Positions 1-5,692 are shown, counted from the first letter of the stretch. The stretch: 8,496 nucleotides of DNA from Phycisphaerae bacterium (GCA_014380825.1 JACMJD010000327.1:1-8496); one strand, 5' to 3'. Made by a program: numbers and translations. The notes: generated by a model from the sequence alone, not told the origin.

Positions 1-672
1 ATTCTGATGGGCAACGTCATCATGCCGCTCAAGCCGTGCGCCTTCACCGCCCCGCTCCCCGGCATGGCCGTCGACGTGCTCGACGAGAATGGCCAGAGCG
101 TTCGCGGAAAAGTCGGCGAGCTGGTCATCAAGAAACCGTGGATCGGCATGACGCGCGGATTCTGGAAGGATGAGCAACGCTATCTCGATGCGTACTGGTC
201 GCGCTGGCCAGACACCTGGGTCCACGGCGACTTCGCCGCCGTCGACGAAGACGGCCTGTGGTACATCCTCGGCCGCAGCGACGACACAATCAAAGTCGCC
301 GGCAAACGATTGGGCCCGGCCGAAGTCGAATCAATTTTAGTCGGAGATCCCGCGGTCCAGGAAGCCGCCGCCATCGGCGTGCCGGATGAACTGAAGGGCC
401 AGGCGTTGGTCTGCTTCTGCGTGTTGAAGCCGGGGAACGATGCGAGCGATCCGAAACTGAAAACGCGATTGGTCGAGCGGATCGTAAAGGATCTCGGAAA
501 ACCGCTCACGCCGAAGGACATCCTGTTCGTGCGCGATATCCCGAAGACGCGGAACGCGAAGGTGCTGCGACGAGTCATCCGCGCGGCATATCTGGGACAG
601 GATCCGGGCGACACGTCATCGCTGGAGAATCCCGCGGCGGTCGAGGAAGTGCGAACGGCAAAGACAAGGTGA
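1..672 (+). CDS. Acyl/acetyl-CoA synthetase-type AMP-forming enzyme, C-terminal part (5' end outside window)
   Basis: Adenylate-forming (AMP-binding) enzyme that activates a carboxylic acid to an acyl-AMP and then an acyl-CoA; acetyl-CoA synthetase-like enzymes are the closest match I recognise. The frame is open from base 1, so the first ATG (7) is internal. Counting residues from that ATG: WVHGDFA with [10 protein letters not shown] at 71-90 is the A7/A8 region holding the conserved Asp and Arg of the hinge; [18 protein letters not shown] (92-109) is the A8 loop and start of the mobile C-terminal domain. [11 protein letters not shown] (179-189) is the A10 motif, with K185 as the expected catalytic, acetylatable lysine. 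The usual form is PKTRSGK; here S-G is replaced by N-A. About 220 residues remain of a family usually 550-650 long. The TGA stop is followed at once by a 10-bp tandem repeat. The exact acyl substrate cannot be told, because the N-terminal pocket is outside the window. Confidence 0.93.
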   Translation: MLMGNVIMPLKPCAFTAPLPGMAVDVLDENGQSVRGKVGELVIKKPWIGMTRGFWKDEQRYLDAYWSRWPDTWVHGDFAAVDEDGLWYILGRSDDTIKVAGKRLGPAEVESILVGDPAVQEAAAIGVPDELKGQALVCFCVLKPGNDASDPKLKTRLVERIVKDLGKPLTPKDILFVRDIPKTRNAKVLRRVIRAAYLGQDPGDTSSLENPAAVEEVRTAKTR

Positions 673-674
673 AC

Positions 675-704
675 CGCAGATGCACGCAGTTGAACGCAGA
701 TTGA
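675..704. repeat. Three 10-bp tandem units in the intergenic gap
   Basis: Units CGCAGATGCA, CGCAGTTGAA and CGCAGATTGA lie head to tail, sharing CGCAG and drifting in the other half. They start three bases after the stop of the synthetase gene. They resemble the other short-period intergenic repeats of this window (2584-2615, 6285-6325, 6863-6945) in period (8-10 bp) but not in sequence. Confidence 0.6.
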
Positions 705-715
705 GTTTGACCTGA

Positions 716-733
716 TGTCTCGTTTCTGAGACA
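716..733. promoter_or_regulatory. Inverted repeat, candidate operator of the toxin-antitoxin pair
   Basis: TGTCTC (716-721) and GAGACA (728-733) form a perfect 6-bp inverted repeat with a 6-base spacer, ending directly before the toxin ATG at 734. Type II pairs with an XRE antitoxin usually repress their own promoter by binding such a dyad, so this is the best operator candidate. A TTGACC hexamer (707-712) sits just upstream, but its matching -10 position would fall on the start codon, so I do not call the promoter itself. Confidence 0.45.
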
Positions 734-1063
734 ATGATTCCAGTGCAGCCGGCTATCTTTCATCCGAGAGCACTGGAAGCAATTCGCGAGTTTCCGCGCA
801 CAGCGCGTCGCGAGATGGGTGACGCGATCAAAGAATTGCAGGACGGCGCTCATCTGACTATGCCGCTCTCGCGGCCGATGCCTTCGCTTGCTTCGGGTGT
901 GCATGAGATTCGGGTGCGTGATGCTGCTGGTATCTATCGAGCGTTCTATCTCACTCGATCCGAGCGCGGCGTCATCGTGTTCCACGCGTTCGACAAACGA
1001 ACGCAGAAAACACCGCAGCGCGAGATCGAAATTGGTCGTAAGCGACTGCGGGAGTTGATATGA
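734..1063 (+). CDS. Type II toxin, RelE/HigB superfamily (phage Gp49-like)
   Basis: A 109-residue basic protein with the pattern of the Gp49-like/HigB toxins (PF05973-type). Visible elements are an N-terminal helix (LEAIREFPRTARREMGDAI, residues 14-32), the family signature LSRPMPSLASGVHEIRVRD (45-63), GIYRAFYL (66-73), and VIVFHAFDKRTQKTPQREIE (80-99). The last ends in the conserved HAF-K-TQKTP segment and a final Arg/Lys-rich helix. Known members are ribosome-dependent mRNA interferases; that activity here is inferred. The stop overlaps the antitoxin start (ATGA), so the two are co-translated. Toxin-first order matches HigBA-type systems. The Shine-Dalgarno signal before 734 is weak (GAG three bases upstream), suggesting low toxin translation relative to the antitoxin. 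I withhold a gene symbol because RelE/HigB naming is loose in this superfamily. Confidence 0.9.
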   Translation: MIPVQPAIFHPRALEAIREFPRTARREMGDAIKELQDGAHLTMPLSRPMPSLASGVHEIRVRDAAGIYRAFYLTRSERGVIVFHAFDKRTQKTPQREIEIGRKRLRELI

Positions 1064-1374
1064 GTAGAGCCAAAGTGAAGCCCATCATTGTTCGCAATAC
1101 GTTGGAACTCGCCAAGGCGCTGGGCCTCTCGGCGTCCGATGCGGTTGAGATGGACGTGCGCAGTCAACTCAACGACAAGATCATCGCAGCCGTGACGAAG
1201 TCCGGCCTGACGCATGCGCAGGTTGCCAAAGCCGCCGGCACGTCGCGCTCGCGCCTGACGGCCATCCTCAACCGCGACCGCACGAACGTATCGACCGACC
1301 TGATGCTCCGCATCCTCGCGTCGATGGGGTACCGCACCAAAATGACCTTCACCCGCATCCGCCCGGCGGCGTGA
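1060..1374 (+). CDS. XRE-family helix-turn-helix antitoxin
   Basis: A 104-residue DNA-binding antitoxin that should neutralise the upstream toxin and repress the pair. The helix-turn-helix is clear at residues 50-71 (LTHAQVAKAAGTSRSRLTAILN), followed by the conserved region in which LMLRILASMGYRTKMTF (81-97) forms the last helix and strand, typical of HigA-like antitoxins. The N-terminal 45 residues are probably the toxin-contacting and dimerisation part. Its start overlaps the toxin stop by four bases, and it has a good Shine-Dalgarno (GGGAG at 1050-1054, five bases before the ATG), much stronger than the toxin's. The inverted repeat at 716-733 is the natural candidate target. The gene ends 23 bases short of the stop of a convergent gene, with no evident terminator hairpin between. 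Confidence 0.92.
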   Translation: MSRAKVKPIIVRNTLELAKALGLSASDAVEMDVRSQLNDKIIAAVTKSGLTHAQVAKAAGTSRSRLTAILNRDRTNVSTDLMLRILASMGYRTKMTFTRIRPAA

Positions 1375-1397
1375 GTTGGTAGCTGAGTACGCGGACA

Positions 1398-2021
1398 TTA
1401 GCTGTCTACCGGCTCAACGTTTGCCGCCTGCAACGCGATTTGGGGCGTCGCGGATTGTAAAGCATCCAAATGTCGATTCAGTCGTCGCGCTAACGTGTCC
1501 GCCGACTTGCGCTGACGCAAGCGCAAGACCACCATAATGACCGCATCCCCGCAAACGAGTCGGAGCTCATTGGCGTCGCTGCGCCCATGGGCGTCCGTTC
1601 CTCGTTCCTCGACCACAAATCGCATGGACGGATCCCACGGAAATGTTCGCGATCGCCCCGCTGCCTCAAGCGTGATACCTCCGGGCGATGCCGACACCAC
1701 CGTATCGCGATGGCGTGATAAGAGCCGACGAAGCCACACAAACATTGTCGTCAGGTACGTGCATATCACGACGGCCAATACCACGGTGTTGAGCGGGAAC
1801 GCAGGAAAGTTGGCACTGCAGTATTCGCGGCATCGACTGACGATGAGAATAAATGCGAACCAACACGGCGCGAACAGGGCAAGCCATCCTAAGCCCCACC
1901 AAACAAGCTTCCGCGACATGGAGGTAGGCGGGATGATCAGCCGCATCACAGCGTCGTCCAGAACGACGATGTGCCCCGAACTACCGGCGACGCTGCGGTA
2001 TTCCAGCGGTTCGACTGCCAT
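1398..2021 (-). CDS. Two-helix membrane protein of unknown function, PH-like C-terminal domain possible
   Basis: I do not recognise a named family. With the ATG at 2021 the protein has 207 residues. A short N-terminal region (MAVEPLEYRS) is followed by two hydrophobic segments, about 40-62 (VWWGLGWLALFAPCWFAFIL) and 78-98. Next come a basic turn (RRLLSRHRD) and an 80-residue soluble tail with alternating strands (GGITLEAAGRSRTFPWD, ELRLVCGDAVIMVVLRL) and a last amphipathic helix (ADTLARRLNRHLDAL). This resembles small bacterial membrane proteins with a PH-like domain (inference). A TTG at 2084 would add 21 residues; neither start has a convincing Shine-Dalgarno. The opposite strand is also open here, but its product is low-complexity Arg/Ser/Thr-rich and lacks any fold signature. 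The clean hydrophobic segments make this strand the real one. It converges with the antitoxin gene. Confidence 0.72.
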   Translation of the reverse strand: MAVEPLEYRSVAGSSGHIVVLDDAVMRLIIPPTSMSRKLVWWGLGWLALFAPCWFAFILIVSRCREYCSANFPAFPLNTVVLAVVICTYLTTMFVWLRRLLSRHRDTVVSASPGGITLEAAGRSRTFPWDPSMRFVVEERGTDAHGRSDANELRLVCGDAVIMVVLRLRQRKSADTLARRLNRHLDALQSATPQIALQAANVEPVDS

Positions 2022-2114
2022 TAGCGGTGTTGATAATCTGACGGCGAAATTGGCGCAACAGCATACGGTAGTGAACCGCGGCAAGGACTCGCTCGACTCT
2101 CACGGCGATGACAA

Positions 2115-2417
2115 TCAAAACATCTCAATTGCGAAGAGCAACTTCGTCGCCGTGGCGTGCAACGGTGCACTTTCACTCCGCAACATCGCCCTCACGATCC
2201 ACAACATCAGCCCGCCGCGGTTCAACGTCAACGCGATGAACGGCAACATCGATGCCGAGTCGTCGAACATCGCATTCAGCGAACGCAACATCGACCTTGT
2301 GTTGCACGATTCCGCGGCGAGGGCGTGCAACATCGGCTCGATGTTGCATCGTATCGCTCGTGCGGTGTCCGGCTTCGCGGGGGAAAGCAGCGCCGCGGCG
2401 GCGTGTTTTATTTGCAT
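2115..2417 (-). CDS. Possible heptad-repeat protein encoded across the 21-bp repeat (uncertain)
   Basis: A 100-residue frame starting with ATG at 2417 covers all twelve repeat units. After a short Ala-rich start (MQIKHAAAALLSPAK) the product has a strict seven-residue period with a hydrophobic pair (ML, MF, TL, PL or KL) in the same register in eleven successive heptads, beginning at about residue 29. The strong GC bias at the third codon position supports translation of this frame or of the antisense frame sharing its wobble position. Against it: no Shine-Dalgarno before 2417, no recognised family, and the plus strand is open through the same bases with Asn-Ile heptads. It would be read in the same direction as the membrane-protein gene at 1398-2021, ending 93 bases before that gene's ATG. 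Treat as a candidate only. Confidence 0.28.
   Translation of the reverse strand: MQIKHAAAALLSPAKPDTARAIRCNIEPMLHALAAESCNTRSMLRSLNAMFDDSASMLPFIALTLNRGGLMLWIVRAMLRSESAPLHATATKLLFAIEMF
2119..2370. repeat. Degenerate tandem repeat: twelve 21-bp units anchored on AACATC
   Basis: The anchor falls at 2119 and every 21 bases after it up to 2350. It is exactly AACATC at 2119, 2182, 2203, 2245, 2266, 2287 and 2329; AACTTC at 2140, AACGGT at 2161, AACGTC at 2224; and degenerate at 2308 (GATTCC) and 2350 (CGTATC). The base before the anchor is C in nine of the twelve units. The rest of each unit differs, so this is an old or selected lattice, not a fresh duplication. By hand count, GC at the three codon phases is about 48, 44 and 82 percent over the 84 triplets. 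Leaving out the two anchor triplets it is 60, 57 and 80. That is coding-like with the wobble position at coordinates divisible by 3. The plus-strand frame reading Asn-Ile every seven residues and the minus-strand frame reading Met-Leu every seven residues share that wobble position, so composition does not choose between them. Confidence 0.85.
2326..2348. other. Perfect 10-bp inverted repeat inside the 21-bp lattice
   Basis: TGCAACATCG (2326-2335) is followed by a three-base loop, GCT, and the exact complement CGATGTTGCA (2339-2348). The left arm holds the lattice anchor of the unit at 2329; the right arm is the same anchor in reverse. It could fold as a hairpin in RNA or serve as a dyad for a dimeric DNA-binding protein. 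No T-tract follows on either strand, so it is not an intrinsic terminator. Confidence 0.65.
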
Positions 2418-2567
2418 CGGGCCCGTGTCGCGCAGCGGCGATGCCGCGGCGGTGGTTTTATCGGCGACGTTCTTACCGCGTGATTGCGCACGCTCGCGCT
2501 AATCTCGTCGCCGGTTCTGGCGGATACACGAATTAGGTGGGGAGCACGTGCGGCGAGCGGGTTGCGG
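2371..2567. other. Stretch with no supported gene
   Basis: Between the lattice and the palindrome at 2568 I see GC-rich DNA in which several frames stay open by composition. None of the products has a recognisable domain or a ribosome binding site. No terminator, tRNA or insertion-sequence end is evident. Confidence 0.5.
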
Positions 2568-2582
2568 GTGAAACAGTTTCAC
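2568..2582. promoter_or_regulatory. 15-bp palindrome, candidate operator
   Basis: GTGAAAC (2568-2574) and GTTTCAC (2576-2582) are perfect complements around a single central A. The dyad ends 42 bases before the ATG at 2625, directly abutting an 8-bp tandem repeat. Position and symmetry suit a repressor or activator site for the downstream gene; the protein that might bind it is unknown. Confidence 0.4.
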
Positions 2583-2583
2583 T

Positions 2584-2615
2584 TTGTCACCCCTTCACCT
2601 TGTCACCTTGTCAGG
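2584..2615. repeat. Four 8-bp tandem units before the split gene
   Basis: TTGTCACC, CCTTCACC, TTGTCACC and TTGTCAGG follow one another without gaps. The last unit runs into the ribosome binding site AGGAA (2613-2617), so the repeat forms most of the probable leader of the gene starting at 2625. Confidence 0.6.
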
Positions 2616-2617
2616 AA
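2613..2617 (+). promoter_or_regulatory. Ribosome binding site that fixes the start at 2625
   Basis: AGGAA lies seven bases before the ATG at 2625. The frame is open further upstream to 2484, but that extension has no such site and crosses the tandem repeat, so 2625 is the start. Confidence 0.75.
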
Positions 2618-2624
2618 TATTCCC

Positions 2625-3326
2625 ATGTCCCACGGCTTTCTCCCTCGCACCGATGCCGCCCTGCTTGCCTGGTCGCGGAATTTTCTCGCGAAGATTCAGG
2701 ATTCGTTCGAGCAGCTCGGGCTTTCGTTGCCTCAAGTCGAGGCGTATCAGCAATTGCACGAGAGCTTCGCGGCGAACTTGCAGTTGTGCGCGCCGCAGAT
2801 TCGCAACAAGGTCTCGGTAGCCGAAAAGAACGCATCCCGGGCGGCGCTGAAGGCGGATGCGGTGCGGTTGAAGAACATTATCAACGGGCAAACCAACGTC
2901 AGCGATGCGTAGAAGACCGAGCTAGGTTTGAACGTGCCGAAGGCCCCCACCGCGAAGGCTGCACCGGGCAGCGCACCAGTCTTGAGCGTCTCGCCGGCGC
3001 CGGGACAGAACGCCGCGACGGTGCGACTGGCTCAAGCTGAAGCGGCCCGCCGCGGTCGGCCGCAGACGGCGCTCGGTGCGATGATCTTCACTTTTGTCGG
3101 CGACGAGCCCCCTACCGACGCCAGCGGCTGGCGTTTTCACACGCTGGCATCGAGCACATCCATCGACATCACGTTTGACGCCCAGCTCGCGCCGGGCACG
3201 AAGGTGTGGATCACGGCCAACTGGTTCGGCACGCGCAAACAGACCGGCCCGATGGCGGCGGCAATCAGCACGCACCTGATAGGCGGCGGAGTGGCCGCAG
3301 CCATCGCGCTGCGCATGGCGGCGTAA
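2625..3326 (+). pseudogene. MSHGFLP-type planctomycete protein interrupted by one in-frame amber codon
   Basis: One reading frame of 233 codons runs from the ATG at 2625 to the TAA at 3324-3326, broken only by TAG at 2910-2912 (codon 96). The N-terminal part (95 residues, MSHGFLPRTDAALLAWSRNF onward) is helical and Ala/Gln-rich. The part after the stop (KTELGLNVP to GGGVAAAIALRMAA) contains GWRFHTLASSTS and a beta-rich GTKVWITANWFGTRKQTGP. From memory, this matches a family of roughly 220-residue planctomycete proteins of unknown function in which both halves are fused and the junction reads DAQKxxLGLNV. The TAG therefore stands where Gln (CAG) is expected: a single C-to-T change. The downstream half has no Shine-Dalgarno and only a TTG or GTG near its start, so independent translation is unlikely. 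No frameshift or second stop is seen, which means a very recent null allele, a sequencing error, or readthrough. A related fragment lies at 4721-4918. Confidence 0.75.
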
Positions 3327-3382
3327 GTCTGATCCGGCGACCACGTGTAGACGTGAGATAAACCACTCACGCCGTCAGGTAC
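3327..3382. other. Convergent intergenic gap with a weak stem-loop
   Basis: Fifty-six bases separate the plus-strand gene end from the end of the minus-strand FG-GAP gene. CGTGAG (3352-3357) and CTCACG (3366-3371) can pair over an eight-base loop. There is no T-tract on either side, so it is at best a weak bidirectional terminator. Confidence 0.25.
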
Positions 3383-4603
3383 TTACCTTCGGGGACGGCG
3401 ACGTCGTGTCGCCAGCATCACCCCACCAATTCCAACCACTGCCACCGACGCCGGCTCGGGGACGGCGTAGAAGATATCGAGGTTCTGTCCGCTGGCAGCG
3501 GCGACCGCGATGTCGTCGTAACCATTGCCGTCGAGATCGCCAACGCTCACTGTTGATGTGCCGGCCGCCGAGGCGAGCAACACGACGAACGGCGCGAACG
3601 TGCCGTCGCCGTTGCCAGGGTGAACGATCAAGCCAATGTTGGAAACCGATGTGCTGACCAGATCGACAATGCCGTCGCCGTTAAAATCACCGGCCGCGAT
3701 GTCATATGGCTCGGTCGCGCTGGTGAAGAAACTGGGCGCGCCCAGGTCGCCGTTTGGTTGCGTGAGCATCACGCCGATCTTGTTTTGATTGTACGCGACC
3801 GCCGCGACATCCGGCCGGCCATCGCCGTTGAAATCTCGCGCGACCACCCCATAACCGCGATCATTGAAGGCAAACGACTTCACCGTGTAGGTGCCGGACG
3901 ATGAGCCGTACGCGACGCGGATCGGCTCGCCACCGGATTCGTCGCCAATGATGACGTCGGAATAGCCGTTGCCATCAAGGTCGGCGTTGGCGATGCCGTG
4001 CGGGTCGGAGTTTGTCTGAAAAGTTGAGACTTGAAAGCCACCACCGGGTAATGCGAGCGCGGTCGCGACGCCACCGGTGTTCGACGTAGACCTCGATAGC
4101 GCCATCATCGCATCGAGCCGGCCATCGTGGTTCAAATCGCCGACGGACGTTTTACCCCAGAAGTCCGCGCCGAACGCCGGCCCCAGCGGCGTGGTACCGC
4201 CAAACGCGTTGTTCGTCTGGCCAAAGGTCAGCTTCATTCCGGCGGCCGGATCGTCGAAATAGAGCAGATCAGCACGACCGTCCGCATTGAAATCGCCGGA
4301 GCTGAAGCGACTGGGGCCAAACGCGGTTGGGCTAGCAGTGCCGGTCAGCGGCAGCGTGCCGTCCGGCTGCGTGTAGAATGTGGTGATCGCGTGGTTCGTC
4401 CCTCCGTTGCGTCCCATCGCCACGTCAATTCGACCATCGCCGTTGAAGTCCGCGCATGCCGTCCACAGTGGACCAACTCCAACCGCGCGACTGACGCGCG
4501 GCCGAAACGTCGTGGGCGGCGGCGCCGCGTGAGCGCTCGAGAGGTCGATCGACGAACCGATCGCGCAGGCGATCCACGAAATGAGACATCGCGACCAGCG
4601 CAT
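3383..4603 (-). CDS. Secreted FG-GAP/VCBS seven-repeat beta-propeller protein with PEP-CTERM sorting signal
   Basis: A 406-residue exported protein. The N-terminus (MRWSRCLISWIACAIGSS) is a signal peptide with a likely cut after AHA (residues 24-26). Seven calcium-binding DxDxDG-type cores follow: DFNGDGRID at 52, DFNADGRAD at 104, DLNHDGRLD at 156, DLDGNGYSD at 208, DFNGDGRPD at 257, DFNGDGIVD at 306 and DLDGNGYDD at 356. Their spacing is 49-52 residues, as expected for a closed seven-bladed integrin-like propeller. The C-terminus is a PEP-CTERM tag: VPEP at 381-384, a hydrophobic stretch, then RRRRPRR. Exosortase-type processing is expected by family knowledge; no exosortase is in the window. 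The ATG at 4603 is chosen over a TTG at 4627 because GGAGAG (4607-4612) lies just upstream. A poor promoter-like pair (TTGACC/TAGGCT on the minus strand, 4710-4715 and 4688-4693) is the best I see. The ligand and role are unknown; surface adhesion or carbohydrate binding is a guess. Confidence 0.9.
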   Translation of the reverse strand: MRWSRCLISWIACAIGSSIDLSSAHAAPPPTTFRPRVSRAVGVGPLWTACADFNGDGRIDVAMGRNGGTNHAITTFYTQPDGTLPLTGTASPTAFGPSRFSSGDFNADGRADLLYFDDPAAGMKLTFGQTNNAFGGTTPLGPAFGADFWGKTSVGDLNHDGRLDAMMALSRSTSNTGGVATALALPGGGFQVSTFQTNSDPHGIANADLDGNGYSDVIIGDESGGEPIRVAYGSSSGTYTVKSFAFNDRGYGVVARDFNGDGRPDVAAVAYNQNKIGVMLTQPNGDLGAPSFFTSATEPYDIAAGDFNGDGIVDLVSTSVSNIGLIVHPGNGDGTFAPFVVLLASAAGTSTVSVGDLDGNGYDDIAVAAASGQNLDIFYAVPEPASVAVVGIGGVMLATRRRRPRR

Positions 4604-4720
4604 GATCTCTCCGCGCCCTGTAGGCAAACAAGACCATTATGTTCAAGAGGCGTGGAGACGAGTCCCCAGCACCATAGCCGGAGAAAAAGCCTAGCAGACG
4701 GAAATCGTAGGTCAATCAAA

Positions 4721-4918
4721 ATGGACAGCGGTGCGCGCAACCAGCCAAGTACTGCGACGGGCGCGGCTGGCGATTCGCCGCGCAGGTCTCGCGAACCACG
4801 GCTGAGATCAGATTCGATTGCACGATCGCGCCCGGATCAAAGGTGTGGCTTTGCGCCCTCTGGTTCAACACGCGCAAAGAGCGCGGTCGACTCGGCGCCG
4901 CCGGCAACGCTTGCACCG
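4721..4918 (+). pseudogene. Decayed C-terminal fragment of the same family as 2625-3326
   Basis: In the frame with codons starting at 4711 the plus strand reads GWRFAAQVSRTTAEIRFD (4765-4818) and then CTIAPGSKVWLCALWFNTRK (4819-4878). This lines up with GWRFHTLASSTSIDITFD and APGTKVWITANWFGTRK in the gene at 2625-3326, with the same spacing. Upstream, the matching text (NQPSTATG after ATG 4721) is in another frame, so a frameshift sits near 4757-4766. The N-terminal 130 or so residues of the family are absent, and a TAG at 4708-4710 closes the frame. The fragment fills most of the gap between the two PEP-CTERM genes, which are on the opposite strand; its 3' end touches the stop of the gene at 4919. 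I read it as a relic of an old duplicate, not an expressed gene. Confidence 0.6.
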
Positions 4919-5659
4919 CTAGGCATCGTGACGCCGACGTCGAGCCGCGCCGATTGCCAGCACCATCAAACCGCACAGCGCAGCGGAACCAGGCTCGGGG
5001 ACTTCGACGATGCGGATCTCGTGGACGGTGACATCGAGGATCGCCCCGGTGCCGCCGGCGCTGAACGGGTATTGGAGCTGCAGCTCGGTCATGCCGTTGC
5101 CCGGGTCGAAGTTGGGCACGCCGTCGCGCGGGGTGTTGGTGAAGTTCGGCAGAGTCAATACGGCGGTGAGCGTCTTCGTGCCCGGCCCGCCCAATGCAAG
5201 CGCGTACTGGTGTTCTTCAATCAGGTGGCCGGGCGCGTCGGCGTCCTTCAGTTGAAGGTTCAGCGACGCGAGCGTGTTCGTGGCGCGGACCGTGAGGTCG
5301 ATCTCGAACACCGCCACGCTCGTGTTGAAGGAGAAGTCGCCGGCGGATGCGGTGCCGAACCCAATCGCGCCGAAGTCGTTGCCGGTGAGATTGAAACTCG
5401 TTTCGGTGGGAAGCGGCGGGTCACCGGGGCCGGCGTCGGGATTGTCTCCCTGTACGCCGCCGAAGGTGAAGACGAAATTGCAGGGTGGATTGTGGAACGG
5501 CGCGTGATTGCCGTCTCCCGCGAGGTTGGCGGCGTCGCGACCATCAAGCGTCAACACGGTTGTTCCGCCCGCTTGCGCTGCGCTACCTGTCGCGAGATAT
5601 AGCGCGGCCGCGAAACATGTTAGTCCACACCGGGAGATAGCAGCGAATGATGCGTTCAC
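4919..5659 (-). CDS. Secreted PEP-CTERM protein of unknown function
   Basis: A 246-residue exported protein starting at GTG 5659. That start is fixed by GGAGGG (5667-5672), seven bases upstream; an ATG much further upstream would produce a long Arg-rich extension crossing the preceding terminator. Residues 1-30 (VNASFAAISRCGLTCFAAAL, ending in SAAQA) form a signal peptide. The mature part is Gly/Asn/Thr-rich and strand-forming, with SFNTSVAVFEIDLTVRATNT (110-129) and TLTAVLTLPNF (163-173), which looks like a single beta-sandwich. The C-terminus is a PEP-CTERM tag: EVPEPGS from residue 219, a hydrophobic stretch LCGLMVLAIGAA, then RRRRHDA. The tag predicts exosortase-dependent sorting to the cell surface or matrix. 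I do not recognise a catalytic motif. It is transcribed in the same direction as, but not obviously with, the FG-GAP gene downstream, from which a decayed gene fragment separates it. Confidence 0.88.
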   Translation of the reverse strand: MNASFAAISRCGLTCFAAALYLATGSAAQAGGTTVLTLDGRDAANLAGDGNHAPFHNPPCNFVFTFGGVQGDNPDAGPGDPPLPTETSFNLTGNDFGAIGFGTASAGDFSFNTSVAVFEIDLTVRATNTLASLNLQLKDADAPGHLIEEHQYALALGGPGTKTLTAVLTLPNFTNTPRDGVPNFDPGNGMTELQLQYPFSAGGTGAILDVTVHEIRIVEVPEPGSAALCGLMVLAIGAARRRRHDA

Positions 5660-5692
5660 GATAGTGCCCTCCGTTGGGCCGTCGCCGATTGA

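Noticed and set aside
707..735. TTGACC with GACAAT at 17-base spacing as toxin promoter
   Set aside because: The -10 element would overlap the ATG at 734, putting the transcript start inside the gene.
2119..2370. CRISPR array
   Set aside because: The shared part is only six bases with a 21-base period. True arrays have 23-45 base near-identical repeats and unrelated spacers of similar length, and no cas gene is in the window.
1537..2502. Long plus-strand open frame (321 codons) through the membrane-protein gene and the 21-bp lattice
   Set aside because: Its first 180 residues are low-complexity Arg/Ser/Thr text antisense to two clear membrane segments and share the minus gene's wobble position. 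It has no ribosome site. Only its lattice part remains an open question, treated under the repeat.
2928..3326. Independent gene starting at TTG 2928
   Set aside because: There is no ribosome binding site, it is in the same frame as 2625-2909, and family similarity continues across the TAG. It is the second half of the split gene.
4127..5602. Plus-strand open frame of 491 codons
   Set aside because: It is antisense to both PEP-CTERM genes, is Arg-rich with no domain, and runs through the gap between them.
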